Under the pieces are notes generated by a model. The model saw nothing but the letters and a program-made list of their open reading frames with translations. It made no database searches and was not told the origin of the DNA. The position numbers and the translations under genes are program-made. DNA of 64,000 nucleotides from Prolixibacteraceae bacterium (GTDB lineage Bacteria; Bacteroidota; Bacteroidia; Bacteroidales; Prolixibacteraceae), in contig WTWZ01000002.1 of NCBI GenBank assembly GCA_009773765.1, forward strand, positions 1-64,000, read 5' to 3'. Positions 17,200 through 26,350 of this stretch are shown in pieces. Positions within the stretch are counted from its first letter, which is position 1. Every line of letters starts with the position of its first letter.

Positions 17200-17529
17200 G
17201 ATCAGCTTTTTTTCAAGATAATTTTTAAGCGGTGTTCCAAGAATATATTCCCAACCCTCGTCGAAATTTTTCAGATCCAAATCGGGATTGTCTGCCGGAA
17301 ATGTTTCAAAACCTGCGTGACTTAACTTCAGTTTCGAAAGATTGTCTCCTGCAGGAGTGATTTCGAAACAAAGTTCCGTAATCCCTGGGGTTTCTTCGTA
17401 ACTCCAGGTATGGCAAAGCCTTTGAACGGGAATCACTTCAGTAATTACACAAATATGCAGGTACTGCCTGTTTTCTGTCCCACCCCAAAAACGGAATTCA
17501 AAACCAACTTCAGGAAAATTTAATGACAT
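17179..17529 (-). pseudogene. Truncated SRPBCC/AHSA1-like protein
   Basis: The part from ATG 17529 encodes 116 residues: FPEVGFEFRFWGGTENRQYL, then VQRLCHTWSYEETPG, and SHAGFETFPADNP with DEGWEYILGTPLKNYLE. This is the second half of an AHSA1-type START-like domain. The first third of the domain is absent, and the last residues (AGGLVD) come from the antisense of the GH127 fragment. It may still be translated, but as an incomplete barrel. A longer frame to 17805 runs antisense to the next gene and is not real. Confidence 0.6.
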
Positions 17530-17605
17530 TCTTTTTTCAACACAAATTTTTTGATGTTGATTTTTGTAAATTGCAAACCAATTAAACCAACAGAAATTTA
17601 AAAAT

Positions 17606-18934
17606 ATGAATCCATCAAGAAGAAATTTTCTGAAAAAATCAGCAGTTGCAGCAACTGCAATCGGAGTTGCAACTGTTATCCCCGAAAAAGTATGGTCTTC
17701 GGAATTTGCACCAAGCGACAAAGTGAATGTAGCTTTAATCGGTTGCAGGAATATGGGCTTCGGAATTCTGAAACACCACCTCGACACAGGAATGGTTAAC
17801 TGCATTGCCCTTTGCGATGTGGACGAAAATGTGCTGAAAGAAAAATTGGAATCGGTAAAAAAAGATTACAACCAATCGCCCGAATTAATTAAAGATTACC
17901 GGAAGGTACTCGAAAGAAAAGATATCGACGCAGTGATTATTGGAACTCCCGACCACTGGCACTGCCTGATGACTGTGGATGCCTGCTCCGCGGGAAAGGA
18001 CGTTTATGTTGAAAAACCGATGGCCAATACCATTGGCGAATGCAACATTATGGTAAAAGCTGCCAAACGATACAGCCGTATTGTTCAGGTAGGGCAACAG
18101 CAGCGCAACGGAAAGGTTTTTATTGATTGCATGAACCTGATAAAAGGTGGCGAAATTGGTACATTGCGTAAAGTAAATATCTGGGCTAATTTTAACTACG
18201 GGCTTGGGGCAAAACTGGTTGACGACGGCCCTGTTCCTGCTGGTGTTGATTATAATTCCTGGCTGGGGCCAGCGCAGGAAAGACCATTTAACCAGGCGCG
18301 GTTTCACGGAAGCTGGCGCCATTTCTGGGATTATGGCGGCGGTTTGATGAGTGACTGGGGTGTTCACCTCATCGATATGGCGCTGTGGACAAAAGATTTG
18401 GTGGAAGCGCCAAAAAAAGTGATTACCTATGCCGGCAACCTTTCAAAACAAAAAATGGCCCGCGAAACTTTCGACACCATGAACGTAATTTACCCAAAAG
18501 ATGATTTTGTGATAAACTATGATCTTACTGCCGGAATTCAGCAGGGCCCTTACAATACCGCTTATGGATTGCAGTTTATTGGTGAAAAAGGGATGCTGGT
18601 GGCCGACCGCAGCAAATATCATTTATACCCCGAGTGGGACGGTGAAAAAAAAGGCCCAAAAACGGAAGAAGTTTCTTTTGAAAAAGGGCATGAATCGCAC
18701 CGTGAACATGTTGACAATTTTCTGGCATGTATAAAATCACGTGAAAAAACATCGTGCCCACCCGAAATTGGCAGGGCTGCCGCAGTGCATGTGCACATTG
18801 CCAATATTGCCGCCCGTGTTGGGCAGGATGTTCTGGAATGGGATGACGCCAATAACCGTTTCACCAATTGTGAAAAGGCAAACGAACTGATTACACCAGT
18901 TTACCGTGCCCCCTGGAAACTGCCGCAAGTATGA
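17606..18934 (+). CDS. Tat-exported Gfo/Idh/MocA oxidoreductase
   Basis: The 442-residue protein begins with a twin-arginine signal (SRRNFLKKSAVAATAIGVAT). A Rossmann domain follows (VALIGCRNMGFGILKHHL), then AVIIGTPDHWHCLMTVDA and the family EKPMAN motif (DVYVEKPMANTIGE). The C-terminal part has WLGPAQERPFNQARFHGSWR and DWGVHLIDM, typical of secreted Gfo/Idh members of Bacteroidota that act on sugars such as 3-keto-glycosides. It heads a cluster with two TIM-barrel isomerases and another, broken, oxidoreductase. Confidence 0.9.
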   Translation: MNPSRRNFLKKSAVAATAIGVATVIPEKVWSSEFAPSDKVNVALIGCRNMGFGILKHHLDTGMVNCIALCDVDENVLKEKLESVKKDYNQSPELIKDYRKVLERKDIDAVIIGTPDHWHCLMTVDACSAGKDVYVEKPMANTIGECNIMVKAAKRYSRIVQVGQQQRNGKVFIDCMNLIKGGEIGTLRKVNIWANFNYGLGAKLVDDGPVPAGVDYNSWLGPAQERPFNQARFHGSWRHFWDYGGGLMSDWGVHLIDMALWTKDLVEAPKKVITYAGNLSKQKMARETFDTMNVIYPKDDFVINYDLTAGIQQGPYNTAYGLQFIGEKGMLVADRSKYHLYPEWDGEKKGPKTEEVSFEKGHESHREHVDNFLACIKSREKTSCPPEIGRAAAVHVHIANIAARVGQDVLEWDDANNRFTNCEKANELITPVYRAPWKLPQV

Positions 18935-18974
18935 GGAATATATGAATCTTGAATTTTAGAATATCAGAATAAAA

Positions 18975-19826
18975 ATGAATACACGCAGAAATTTTATCAA
19001 AACAAGCGCTTTTGCAACGGCAGGCGCTTTAATGGCCAGCCCGTATTTAACAATGGCTGCCGCAGGAAAAAACAAGTTGAAAAACTTTGGCTTTATTTCG
19101 GGCATTGCCGGAGAAGCTATGAAAGCCGACTGGAAAGGGACACTGAAACAAGCAGTTGAATTTGGTTTTACCGAATATGAAGGAGGAAGCAATTACGCCA
19201 GTACTCCAAAAGAATTCCTGAACTATTGCAGGGAAATTGGGATTAAACCCATTGCCGGTGGAATTGAATTTAAGGCCAGCGAAGAAAACCTTAAAAAAGC
19301 ATTCGATAACCTGAACCAACTGGAAATGAAATACGCCGTTACTTACTGGCCTTGGCATACGGGAGGTCCCTTTATGCTCGAAGATTGTAAAAAATCGGTA
19401 GAAATGCTCAACGAATTGGGCGCTAAAACCAAGGCAAACGGGCTGCAACTTCTGTGGCACAATCATGATAAGGAATTTCATGAAATGGAGGATGGTTTGC
19501 CTTTCGACTACCTGATGAAAAACACCGATCCGAAACTGGTCCAGTGCCAACTGGATATTTACTGGGTAAAAAAAGGCGGTGCCGATCCATTGGTGTTTCT
19601 GAAAAAATACGCTGGGAGAATCCCTGTTTTACATGTGAAAGATATGGCGCCAGGCCCTGAACAGGACTTTATTTGCCCGGGAAGAGGAATAATTGACTTT
19701 GTGCCAATTTTTGCAGAAGCCCGTAAACAAAAAATAGAACACTATTTTGTTGAACGCGACAATGAACCCGATGGGATTGGCTGTTTGAAATCGAGCGCAG
19801 AGTTTCTGAAAAACATCAGGTTTTAA
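18975..19826 (+). CDS. Tat-exported sugar phosphate isomerase/epimerase-like TIM barrel
   Basis: The 283-residue product has a Tat signal (TRRNFIKTSAFATAGALM) and an AP-endonuclease-2/xylose-isomerase-like barrel. Metal-ligand candidates are LLWHNHDKEF, QLDIYWVKKGG, and PVLHVKDMAPG, with a final FVERDNEPD. It follows the Tat oxidoreductase by 40 bases. A plausible role is conversion or cleavage of an oxidised sugar made by that partner; the reaction is inferred only from pairing. Confidence 0.85.
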   Translation: MNTRRNFIKTSAFATAGALMASPYLTMAAAGKNKLKNFGFISGIAGEAMKADWKGTLKQAVEFGFTEYEGGSNYASTPKEFLNYCREIGIKPIAGGIEFKASEENLKKAFDNLNQLEMKYAVTYWPWHTGGPFMLEDCKKSVEMLNELGAKTKANGLQLLWHNHDKEFHEMEDGLPFDYLMKNTDPKLVQCQLDIYWVKKGGADPLVFLKKYAGRIPVLHVKDMAPGPEQDFICPGRGIIDFVPIFAEARKQKIEHYFVERDNEPDGIGCLKSSAEFLKNIRF

Positions 19827-19867
19827 AAATAGTATCAAGACATTTGGTACAGGGTATCAAGACAGGA

Positions 19868-20864
19868 ATGAAAACGATTAAAGTTGGTGTTGCCGGGCTG
19901 GGGTTTATCGGTCCTGCACACATTGAGGCGTTGCGACGGCTTCCATGTATTGAAGTAGTGGCCATTTCTGAAACATCTGAAGAATTGGCAAAATCGAAAG
20001 CTGAACAACTGGGAGTTCCTGAATTCTGCGATAATTTTAACGATCTGTTAAGGAAAGATATCGATTGCGTGCATATTTGTACTCCCAACTTTCTTCATTA
20101 CGAAATGGCAAAAAGCGCTCTGCTAGGGCGAGGAACTGTTAAAACTGGCTAAAGAAAAAGGGCTGATTCATGCTGTTCATTTTAATATCAGGTATTATCC
20201 ACTGGTGCGTCAAATGAAAGTGATGCGCGAAAAAGGCGAACTAGGGGAAATCTATTCTATTATCGGTTCGCATTTGATGGATTTGCTTGAATACATTTCG
20301 GGATTAAAAATTACCGAAGTGATGGCCGATTTTAAAACCATTCACCCTGTGCGCAAAAAACCGTTAAAACCGGTTGAAACATTTACCGGGAAAATGCTGC
20401 TACCCGAAGATTATGCCGAAGTACCAATCAATACTGAAGATTATGCCACGGTAATGCTGCGTTTCGACAACGGGAACAAAGGAGTGATTACTGTGAGCCA
20501 GGTGGCTGCCGACCGCAAAAACCGGCTGAGCCTCGAAATTGCAGGTTCAAAACAAACTTTCGCATGGAACTCTGAATCGCCCAACGAAATGTGGATTGGC
20601 CGCCGCGAAGCAGCCAACCAGGTTTTCATGCGCGATCCTGCACTTTTTGATAAGGAAAGCGCCGCGCTGATTTCATTTCCGGGTGGCCACAACGAAGGTT
20701 TCCCCGACACGTCGAAACAAATGTTTAAGGAAGTGTACGACAATATTAGAAAAGGAACAATGGAAGGGGCAAAATTCCCGACTTTTGCAGATGGATTGCG
20801 CGAATTGGTTCTTTGTGAAAGAATTCTTGAAAGCAACGAAAAAGAATGTTGGGTGAAAGTGTAA
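19868..20864 (+). pseudogene. Gfo/Idh/MocA oxidoreductase with two internal deletions
   Basis: The first 94 residues from ATG 19868 form a Rossmann start (VGVAGLGFIGPAHIEALRRL) up to IDCVHICTPNFLHYEMAKSAL. Then about 20 residues including the EKP catalytic motif are missing and the frame changes near 20125. The new frame resumes at EELLKLAKEKGLIHAVHFNI and runs to the stop at 20864. A second, in-frame gap lies at GEIYSIIGS/HLMDLLEYI, where the usual block between two I-G-S triplets is lost. It is flanked by intact relatives and was probably part of the same pathway. Confidence 0.85.
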
Positions 20865-20885
20865 AAATTAAAAACCATAAAAACC

Positions 20886-21803
20886 ATGTTAGACTTAGGA
20901 TTTGTTAGCGCCATTCTGGCCGAAAAAAGTTTTGAAGAAGTAATTGAATTTGCTTCCGAGAACCGTTTTAAATGTGTTGAAATGATGTGCTGGCCGGTAG
21001 GCAAGGCCGAACGCCGTTACGCAGGTGTCACCCACATTAACGTAGATGAAATCAGCGATAAAAAAGTACCCGAAATTAAAGAGGTACTTAAAAGAAACAA
21101 CATCTACATTTCAGGGTTGGGTTACTATCCCAATCCGCTCGATGCAGATGAAAAGCAGGCTGAATTTTACATTGAACACATTAAGAAAGTGATAAAAGCC
21201 GCTGCAAAACTGGGAATTCCGGTGGTAAATACATTCGTTGGCCGCGATCCGGTGAAAAGCGTGGAAGAAAACCTGAAAAAATTTGCTGAAGTTTGGCCTG
21301 GAATCGTGAGAGTAGCCGAAGAAAACAACGTGAAAATAGGGATCGAAAACTGCCCGATGCTGTTTACCCGCGATGAATGGCCCGGCGGAAAGAACCTGGC
21401 AACCACACCGGCCATCTGGCGGAAAATGTTCGAAATTATTCCAAGTAATAATTTCGGGTTGAACTACGATCCTTCCCACCTGGTTTGGCAACAAATGGAC
21501 GAGGTAAAACCCATTTTTGACTTCAGCGATAAACTTTTTCATATTCATTTAAAAGATGTAAAAGTGTATCGCGACAAGCTGAATGAAGTTGGAATTATGG
21601 CATATCCGCTTGAATATCATTCGCCAAAAATCCCCGGATTGGGAGATGTTGACTGGCGTGGATTTTTCTCTGCGCTCACTTCGGTAAAATACCGTGGCCC
21701 GGTTTGTATCGAAGTGGAAGACAAAGCTTTTGAAGGTTCGGGAAAAGATATTAAAACAGCTATTCTGACCAGCCGCAACTATCTGAACCAGTTTCTTTTA
21801 TAA
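20886..21803 (+). CDS. Sugar phosphate isomerase/epimerase
   Basis: This 305-residue cytoplasmic TIM barrel has no signal peptide ([20 protein letters not shown]). Metal-site candidates include [42 protein letters not shown] and [11 protein letters not shown], in the order E-D-H-E of the xylose-isomerase-like family. It follows the broken oxidoreductase by 21 bases and ends at a strong terminator. Members close to this sequence are often annotated in inositol or keto-sugar metabolism. Confidence 0.88.
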   Translation: MLDLGFVSAILAEKSFEEVIEFASENRFKCVEMMCWPVGKAERRYAGVTHINVDEISDKKVPEIKEVLKRNNIYISGLGYYPNPLDADEKQAEFYIEHIKKVIKAAAKLGIPVVNTFVGRDPVKSVEENLKKFAEVWPGIVRVAEENNVKIGIENCPMLFTRDEWPGGKNLATTPAIWRKMFEIIPSNNFGLNYDPSHLVWQQMDEVKPIFDFSDKLFHIHLKDVKVYRDKLNEVGIMAYPLEYHSPKIPGLGDVDWRGFFSALTSVKYRGPVCIEVEDKAFEGSGKDIKTAILTSRNYLNQFLL

Positions 21804-21808
21804 ACATT

Positions 21809-22357
21809 TTAATACGAATTAAATCCGCAAATTTCGGCCAGAGGTTTGCGGATTTTTTTTCTCATTTTGTAATCTTCAGGTGGGTATCCCAGCGTTATAA
21901 CCAATCCTATTTTTCTTTTTTCAGGAATATTTAACAGCAGTTTTAATTTTTTCTCATCAAACCAGCCAATCATGCAGGTCCCCAACCCCAATTCGGTTGC
22001 CTGCAAACAAAAATGTACCGCTGCAATCCCAATATCAATTTGCGGGTATTCCAGGTTTTTGATGCTGCCTCCAATTTGGGCAATCAGTTTTGCCTTTTCA
22101 ATGACCAAAACAGCAATTACAGGTGCTTCAGCAGCAAATTTATTAAACGATATCGTTTTACTGAAAGTAGCTTTGGCAACTTCAATTTTTAATTCCGGTT
22201 CATTAACAATAATTACTTTCCACGGTTGCGAATTACACGCAGAAGGGGCAATATGGACCGCTTTAATAATCTTTTCAATTTTCTCGTGTTCAACTGGTTT
22301 TTCCGAGTATTTACGCACACTCTGCCGAAGGTTTGTCAATTCCTGAAATGTCATCAT
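21809..22357 (-). CDS. Nitroreductase family protein
   Basis: The 182-residue flavoprotein has the FMN phosphate-binding start LRQSVRKYSEKPVE, the APSACNSQPWKVIIV segment and the C-terminal ELGLGTCMIGWFDEKKL with ITLGYPPED. These define the nitroreductase fold, probably an NAD(P)H-dependent FMN enzyme. The substrate is not predictable. Its 3' end contains the terminator hairpin of the convergent sugar cluster. Confidence 0.88.
   Translation of the reverse strand: MMTFQELTNLRQSVRKYSEKPVEHEKIEKIIKAVHIAPSACNSQPWKVIIVNEPELKIEVAKATFSKTISFNKFAAEAPVIAVLVIEKAKLIAQIGGSIKNLEYPQIDIGIAAVHFCLQATELGLGTCMIGWFDEKKLKLLLNIPEKRKIGLVITLGYPPEDYKMRKKIRKPLAEICGFNSY
21821..21860 (+). terminator. Terminator of the sugar cluster, lying inside the nitroreductase 3' end
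   Basis: AAATCCGCAAA (21821-21831) pairs with TTTGCGGATTT (21845-21855), and a further T-run follows. It lies 18 bases after the isomerase stop. The same bases encode the last codons of the convergent nitroreductase. Confidence 0.75.
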
Positions 22358-22494
22358 ATTTTGATTCTTAAATTGCTAAAATACATTTTTCCTTTTTGAA
22401 AACCATTCAGAAAAATGCACGTAAAAAGGGTCAAAAACAGGTTCAAAACATAACAATTAAATCAATAATTTCTATTCAGCTAAAAAGTAAAATT

Positions 22495-22704
22495 ATGCCT
22501 GACAGCGTTTACAAAATTATTGAATTGGTAGGGAGCAGCAACGAATCGTGGGAAAAAGCTGCCCAAAATGCCATTGAACGCGCTTCGAAATCGTTGCGCG
22601 AACTTAGAGTTGCGGAAGTTGTCCAGATGGACATGCACTTAAAAGACGGTAAAGTTGAGTTGTACCGTACTAAGTTGAAATTATCCTTCAAATATGATGG
22701 ATAA
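22495..22704 (+). CDS. Dodecin family flavin-binding protein
   Basis: The 69-residue product reads VYKIIELVGSSNESWEKAAQ, then ERASKSLRELRVAEV and GKVELYRTKLKLSFKYD, the complete dodecin pattern. Dodecins form hollow dodecamers that store or buffer flavins. A longer frame from 22396 adds 33 basic residues not found in the family; I start at ATG 22495. A terminator follows at once. It is divergent from the nitroreductase, another flavoprotein. Confidence 0.92.
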   Translation: MPDSVYKIIELVGSSNESWEKAAQNAIERASKSLRELRVAEVVQMDMHLKDGKVELYRTKLKLSFKYDG

Positions 22705-22727
22705 TTTTTATGTATTAACGAATAAAG

Positions 22728-22757
22728 GGGGCGTTGTATTAAACGCCCCTATTTTTT
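22728..22757 (+). terminator. Terminator after dodecin
   Basis: GGGGCGTT (22728-22735) pairs with AACGCCCC (22742-22749) around a six-base loop and is followed by TATTTTTT. Confidence 0.8.
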
Positions 22758-22829
22758 CCCGGAGAATAGCTATATTTCAACAGGCAAAAAAAAAAATGGA
22801 TTTGACAGTAACCAACTAAAATAATTGAT

Positions 22830-23780
22830 ATGAAACGAAGAATTTTTATAAGAAACAGCGCATTGGGAACTTTGGCGCTAACAATTCCCGCAATCCGGAG
22901 TTTTGGAACTAACTTTTCGCCTGATTACAGTTTACCAAAACGGGCTTTGGGGAAAACCGGGGAAAAGCTCTCTGTGATTGGTTTTGGGGCAATAATGCTT
23001 AACGATAATCCACAGGATTTTGCCAACGAACTGGTTGCCAGAGCGTACGATTTAGGAGTGAATTATTATGATGTGGCGCCCAATTACGGGAACGCACAGG
23101 AAAAACTGGGGCCTGCCCTGAAACCATATCGCAAAAATTGCTTTCTTGCATGCAAAACCCACGAAAGAGGGGCTGAAGGGGCACAAAAAAATCTGGACGA
23201 TTCATTAAAAAAACTGGAAACTGATTATTTTGATTTGTACCAGTTACATGCCTTAAGTTCTGTTGAGCAGGTTAACCAGGCATTTGGCCAGGGCGGGGCA
23301 ATGGAAACCGTTGTAAAAGCAAAAAAAGAGGGAAAGATAAAACATATCGGATTTTCGGCTCATTCGGTGGAAGCTTCGCTGCTGGCGATGAAAAATTATG
23401 ATTTCGATTCGATTTTATTTCCAGTAAACTTTGCATGCTGGCATACGGGCGATTTTGGCCCGCAGGTTTATGCCGAGGCCGAAAAACGCGGAATGGGAAT
23501 TCTGGCTTTAAAAGCAATGGCTTTGACGCCGCTTGAACAAGGCGAGGCAAAATTCGATAAAAACGTTTGGTACCGTCCCATTCAGGATGAAGAAATAATG
23601 AAAATGGCGTTGAAATTTACATTGTCAAAGAATATAACTTCTGCAGTTCCTCCGGGAAAAAACACGCTGTTTTTAAAAGCGCTCGAATTTATGAATGAAT
23701 TTGAGCCTATTTCGGGCGAAGAAACCAATAAACTGCTGGCGCTGGCCAAAACCACAAAGCCTATTTTCATGCATGCCTGA
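22830..23780 (+). CDS. Secreted aldo/keto reductase family protein
   Basis: The 316-residue protein has a Tat-like leader (KRRIFIRNSALGTLALTIPA). The barrel follows: ALGKTGEKLSVIGFGAIML, the catalytic YDVAPNYGNAQEKLG (Asp and Tyr), CKTHERG (Lys) and DLYQLHAL (His). The C-terminus has the NADP-site-like NITSAVPPGKN. Many Bacteroidota encode such exported members; the substrate is unknown. It stands alone between dodecin and a small lysine-rich gene. Confidence 0.88.
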   Translation: MKRRIFIRNSALGTLALTIPAIRSFGTNFSPDYSLPKRALGKTGEKLSVIGFGAIMLNDNPQDFANELVARAYDLGVNYYDVAPNYGNAQEKLGPALKPYRKNCFLACKTHERGAEGAQKNLDDSLKKLETDYFDLYQLHALSSVEQVNQAFGQGGAMETVVKAKKEGKIKHIGFSAHSVEASLLAMKNYDFDSILFPVNFACWHTGDFGPQVYAEAEKRGMGILALKAMALTPLEQGEAKFDKNVWYRPIQDEEIMKMALKFTLSKNITSAVPPGKNTLFLKALEFMNEFEPISGEETNKLLALAKTTKPIFMHA

Positions 23781-23864
23781 AAAAATTGTTTTGTCTTTTT
23801 AATTGTTTTAAAAACTTGGGCTGAAAATTTATTTACCACTTTCAACCCAATTTTTTAACAGATT

Positions 23865-23966
23865 CTAATACTTATGCTTCTTTTCCTTTTTCTCAAGCCT
23901 TTTTTCCTTGATCGATTTTACAGGCTCCTTTTTTGTTTCCTTTTTTGTATCCATTGCCTTTGACAT
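23865..23966 (-). CDS. Small lysine-rich protein of 33 residues
   Basis: An ATG at 23966 opens 33 codons ending at TAG 23865. The product begins MSKAMDTKKETKKEPVK and ends KRLEKKEKKHKY; almost half the residues are Lys or Glu. Very similar short Lys/Glu-rich peptides occur in many Bacteroidota genomes as isolated genes (from memory, not checked). It could bind nucleic acid or ribosomes. It lies in an otherwise gene-free stretch. Confidence 0.55.
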   Translation of the reverse strand: MSKAMDTKKETKKEPVKSIKEKRLEKKEKKHKY

Positions 23967-24258
23967 AACTTTATATTTTAATGGTTAAACAATATTGATA
24001 ATTTCACTTATTACAAATCTAAAGTCTAATTTGATATTTTGTACAAAAACTTACAGAAAAATGTTGTTTTCGGTTGCAATACCTCTAATATGTTTTGTAG
24101 CTAAATCGTACTATTCAGCAGAGTTGAGATGTTCAAGCATTAACAGAATATTTTTCAATGACAACAACTCTGGCTGCAGCAAATGTGGTTTTCGAAAAAC
24201 TCCTGCGGTTCATATTCTTACTTTTTTAGAATGAAAATTTCAAAATTACATACAAAAA

Positions 24259-24314
24259 GCGGCATTTGCTGAGAAATGCCGCCGGGAATAACTCACCGGT
24301 TAAAACCGGCTGAG
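24259..24314 (-). terminator. Two adjacent hairpins, the second a terminator or small-RNA end
   Basis: Read on the minus strand, CTCA-(bulge)-CCGGTT/AACCGG-TGAG (24292-24314) forms one stem. GCGGCATTT/AAATGCCGC (24259-24282) forms a second perfect nine-pair stem followed by five T. It lies about 115 bases after the mtnP stop, so it could end that operon. It could also be the 3' half of a small RNA. The rest of 23967-24429 shows only an unsupported 79-residue frame at 23995-24234. Confidence 0.5.
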
Positions 24315-24429
24315 ATATGTAGATCTAATAACCAAATAATTCAGTTTCATGGCTTTGAAACAGTAAATTAATTTTTACAAAAGTTATGCCAGAAAAAATA
24401 TTGTTATCAATGTTTGAAAGCATAATTTT

Positions 24430-25173
24430 TTAGAACCCTGAAATGGTTTCAACAATTAATCGGATTACATTCCCCACATTATGATTAAACACTTTCAGCA
24501 CTTCTTCCCATGTAACGGGTTCCTCATCGGTTTTCCAGCAATCGTAGTCGGTGCTTAGCGCAATTGCAACATAAGGAATTTTCATTTCGTTTGCCAGAAT
24601 ACATTCAGGCGCAACCGACATATTTATGACATCGGCGCCCCAAATGCGAAACATTTTGGATTCTGCACGGGTTGAAAAACGCGGGCCTTCGATTGTGATT
24701 ACTGTTCCGTCCGGGCGGTAATTCAATTTTAATTCAGAAGCCTTTTCTATCAGTTTCATCCGTAACTCGTTGTTAAACGGTTGGGCCATTGGCGTATGAT
24801 TCAGCACTCCGTTTTTAAATTCATCATGAAAAGTAACTTCGCGATGCCGGGTAAAATCAATAAACTGATCTAAAATTACCAAATCGCCCCGGCAAATATC
24901 TTCGCGTAAACTTCCACAGGCCGTGGTTGCAAGAATATGTGTACAGCCTGATTCTTTAATCGCCCAAATATTAGCACGGTTATTCACCCGGGAAGGAGGA
25001 ATGGAATGATCCCTGCCATGACGGGATAAAATAACCACCTCAACACCTTCAATATTTCCGGTTTTAAAAGTTGATGATGGTTTTCCATAAGGCGTCTCAA
25101 TTTCAGTTTCTCCGGGATTTTTCAGAATTTCGGGGTTTTCAAAACCAGAACCTCCGATGATTGCTATTTTCAT
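24430..25173 (-). CDS. mtnP: 5'-methylthioadenosine phosphorylase
   Basis: The 247-residue enzyme begins MKIAIIGGSGFENPEIL and has LSRHGRDHSIPPSRVNNRAN, ATTACGSLRE, and ALSTDYDCWKTDEEPV, matching MTAP. The TDYDCW segment is that of adenosine-preferring members. It splits methylthioadenosine into adenine and methylthioribose-1-phosphate. mtnA lies 8 bases upstream, so the two successive steps are encoded together. Later methionine-salvage genes are absent from the window. Confidence 0.92.
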   Translation of the reverse strand: MKIAIIGGSGFENPEILKNPGETEIETPYGKPSSTFKTGNIEGVEVVILSRHGRDHSIPPSRVNNRANIWAIKESGCTHILATTACGSLREDICRGDLVILDQFIDFTRHREVTFHDEFKNGVLNHTPMAQPFNNELRMKLIEKASELKLNYRPDGTVITIEGPRFSTRAESKMFRIWGADVINMSVAPECILANEMKIPYVAIALSTDYDCWKTDEEPVTWEEVLKVFNHNVGNVIRLIVETISGF

Positions 25174-25181
25174 TTTAAGGT

Positions 25182-26312
25182 TTATTTGATATTTGATTCT
25201 TGTTTTTTGGTATTTCCCTTCTCAGGGAAGAGTTCCAAAATACTCTCCCTTTTTGCTTTACAAATTCCCCGTTCAGTAAGTAAACCAGTTATTAGGCGGG
25301 CAGGAGTTACATCGAATCCATAATTGGCGGCCACACTTTTTTCGGGAATTAGCCGAACGGTTTGGATTCCATTTTCTGTCCATCCTTCAATCTCTGAAAC
25401 TTCAGTTGCATCGCGCTGTTCAATTGGGATTCCGGTTAACCCATCTTCCAAAGTAAAATCGAATGTTGACGAAGGCAACGCCACATAAAACGGGATATTA
25501 TTGTCTTTTGCTGCCAGCGCTTTTAAATAAGTACCAATTTTATTGGCCACATCTCCGGTTGCTGTTGTGCGGTCGCTGCCAACAATTACCAAATCAACCA
25601 ACCCATGTTGCATTAAATGTCCGCCGGTATTGTCCGGAATTACGGTGTGCGGAACACCTTCTTCGCTCAGTTCAAAAGCAGTCAACCGGGCGCCCTGGTT
25701 TCGCGGGCGGGTTTCATCGACCCAAACATGCACAGGGATTCCTTTCAGGTGCGCTTTGTAGATTGGCGCAGTTGCCGTTCCCCAGTCGATGCAGGCCAGC
25801 CAGCCAGCGTTGCAGTGGGTTAAAATATTTACCGCTTGCTTGTTTTTCTGATAAATTTCCTCAATGATTTCCAGCCCAAATTCCCCTATTTTATTGCTGT
25901 ATTCAATTTCCTTTTCCTTCAAACTGGTTGCTTTTTGAAGTACTTTCTGAACAAGTTCTGAATCTGGTTTATTACTTAAAATAAACTCCACCATTTCATC
26001 CACTGCAAAAGCGAGGTTTACCGCAGTTGGCCGGGATGATTTCAGATAATCAGCCTTTTCGTTGATATATTTTTCAAAGTCGCCTTCATCAAAATTTAAA
26101 ATAGCCTGATACATTCCGCAGGCAGCAGTTACGCCAATTAACGGAGCTCCGCGAACCACCATTTCTTTGATGGCAAAAAAAGCATCTTCAACCGTTTTTA
26201 ATTCAAAAATCTCAAACTGAAACGGAAGTTTTCGCTGGTCAATTACCTGAACAATTTCAGGATTTCCTTCCTTTAACCATATAGTTTGATATTGTTTACC
26301 CTGAATTTTCAT
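25182..26312 (-). CDS. mtnA: S-methyl-5-thioribose-1-phosphate isomerase
   Basis: The 376-residue product has MtnA motifs: MVVRGAPLIGVTAACGMYQA, LTHCNAGWLAC with the catalytic Cys in HCNAG, WVDETRPRNQGARLTAFEL and VGSDRTTATGDVANKIGTY with the catalytic Asp. It isomerises the aldose product of MtnP to the ketose. The last residues (KKQESNIK) form a short polar tail. The upstream 200 bases hold a REP-like repeat cluster. Confidence 0.95.
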   Translation of the reverse strand: MKIQGKQYQTIWLKEGNPEIVQVIDQRKLPFQFEIFELKTVEDAFFAIKEMVVRGAPLIGVTAACGMYQAILNFDEGDFEKYINEKADYLKSSRPTAVNLAFAVDEMVEFILSNKPDSELVQKVLQKATSLKEKEIEYSNKIGEFGLEIIEEIYQKNKQAVNILTHCNAGWLACIDWGTATAPIYKAHLKGIPVHVWVDETRPRNQGARLTAFELSEEGVPHTVIPDNTGGHLMQHGLVDLVIVGSDRTTATGDVANKIGTYLKALAAKDNNIPFYVALPSSTFDFTLEDGLTGIPIEQRDATEVSEIEGWTENGIQTVRLIPEKSVAANYGFDVTPARLITGLLTERGICKAKRESILELFPEKGNTKKQESNIK

Positions 26313-26350
26313 TGAAACTACATTTTATATTTATATTCGCCCCCTCACAT

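Noticed and set aside
17530-17805. Upstream extension of the SRPBCC frame
   Set aside because: It is antisense to the intact Tat oxidoreductase gene and does not look like the missing N-terminal domain.
23995-24234. 79-codon plus-strand frame in the gap before mtnP
   Set aside because: No homologous motif, no promoter or ribosome site and unusual residue content; treated as chance.
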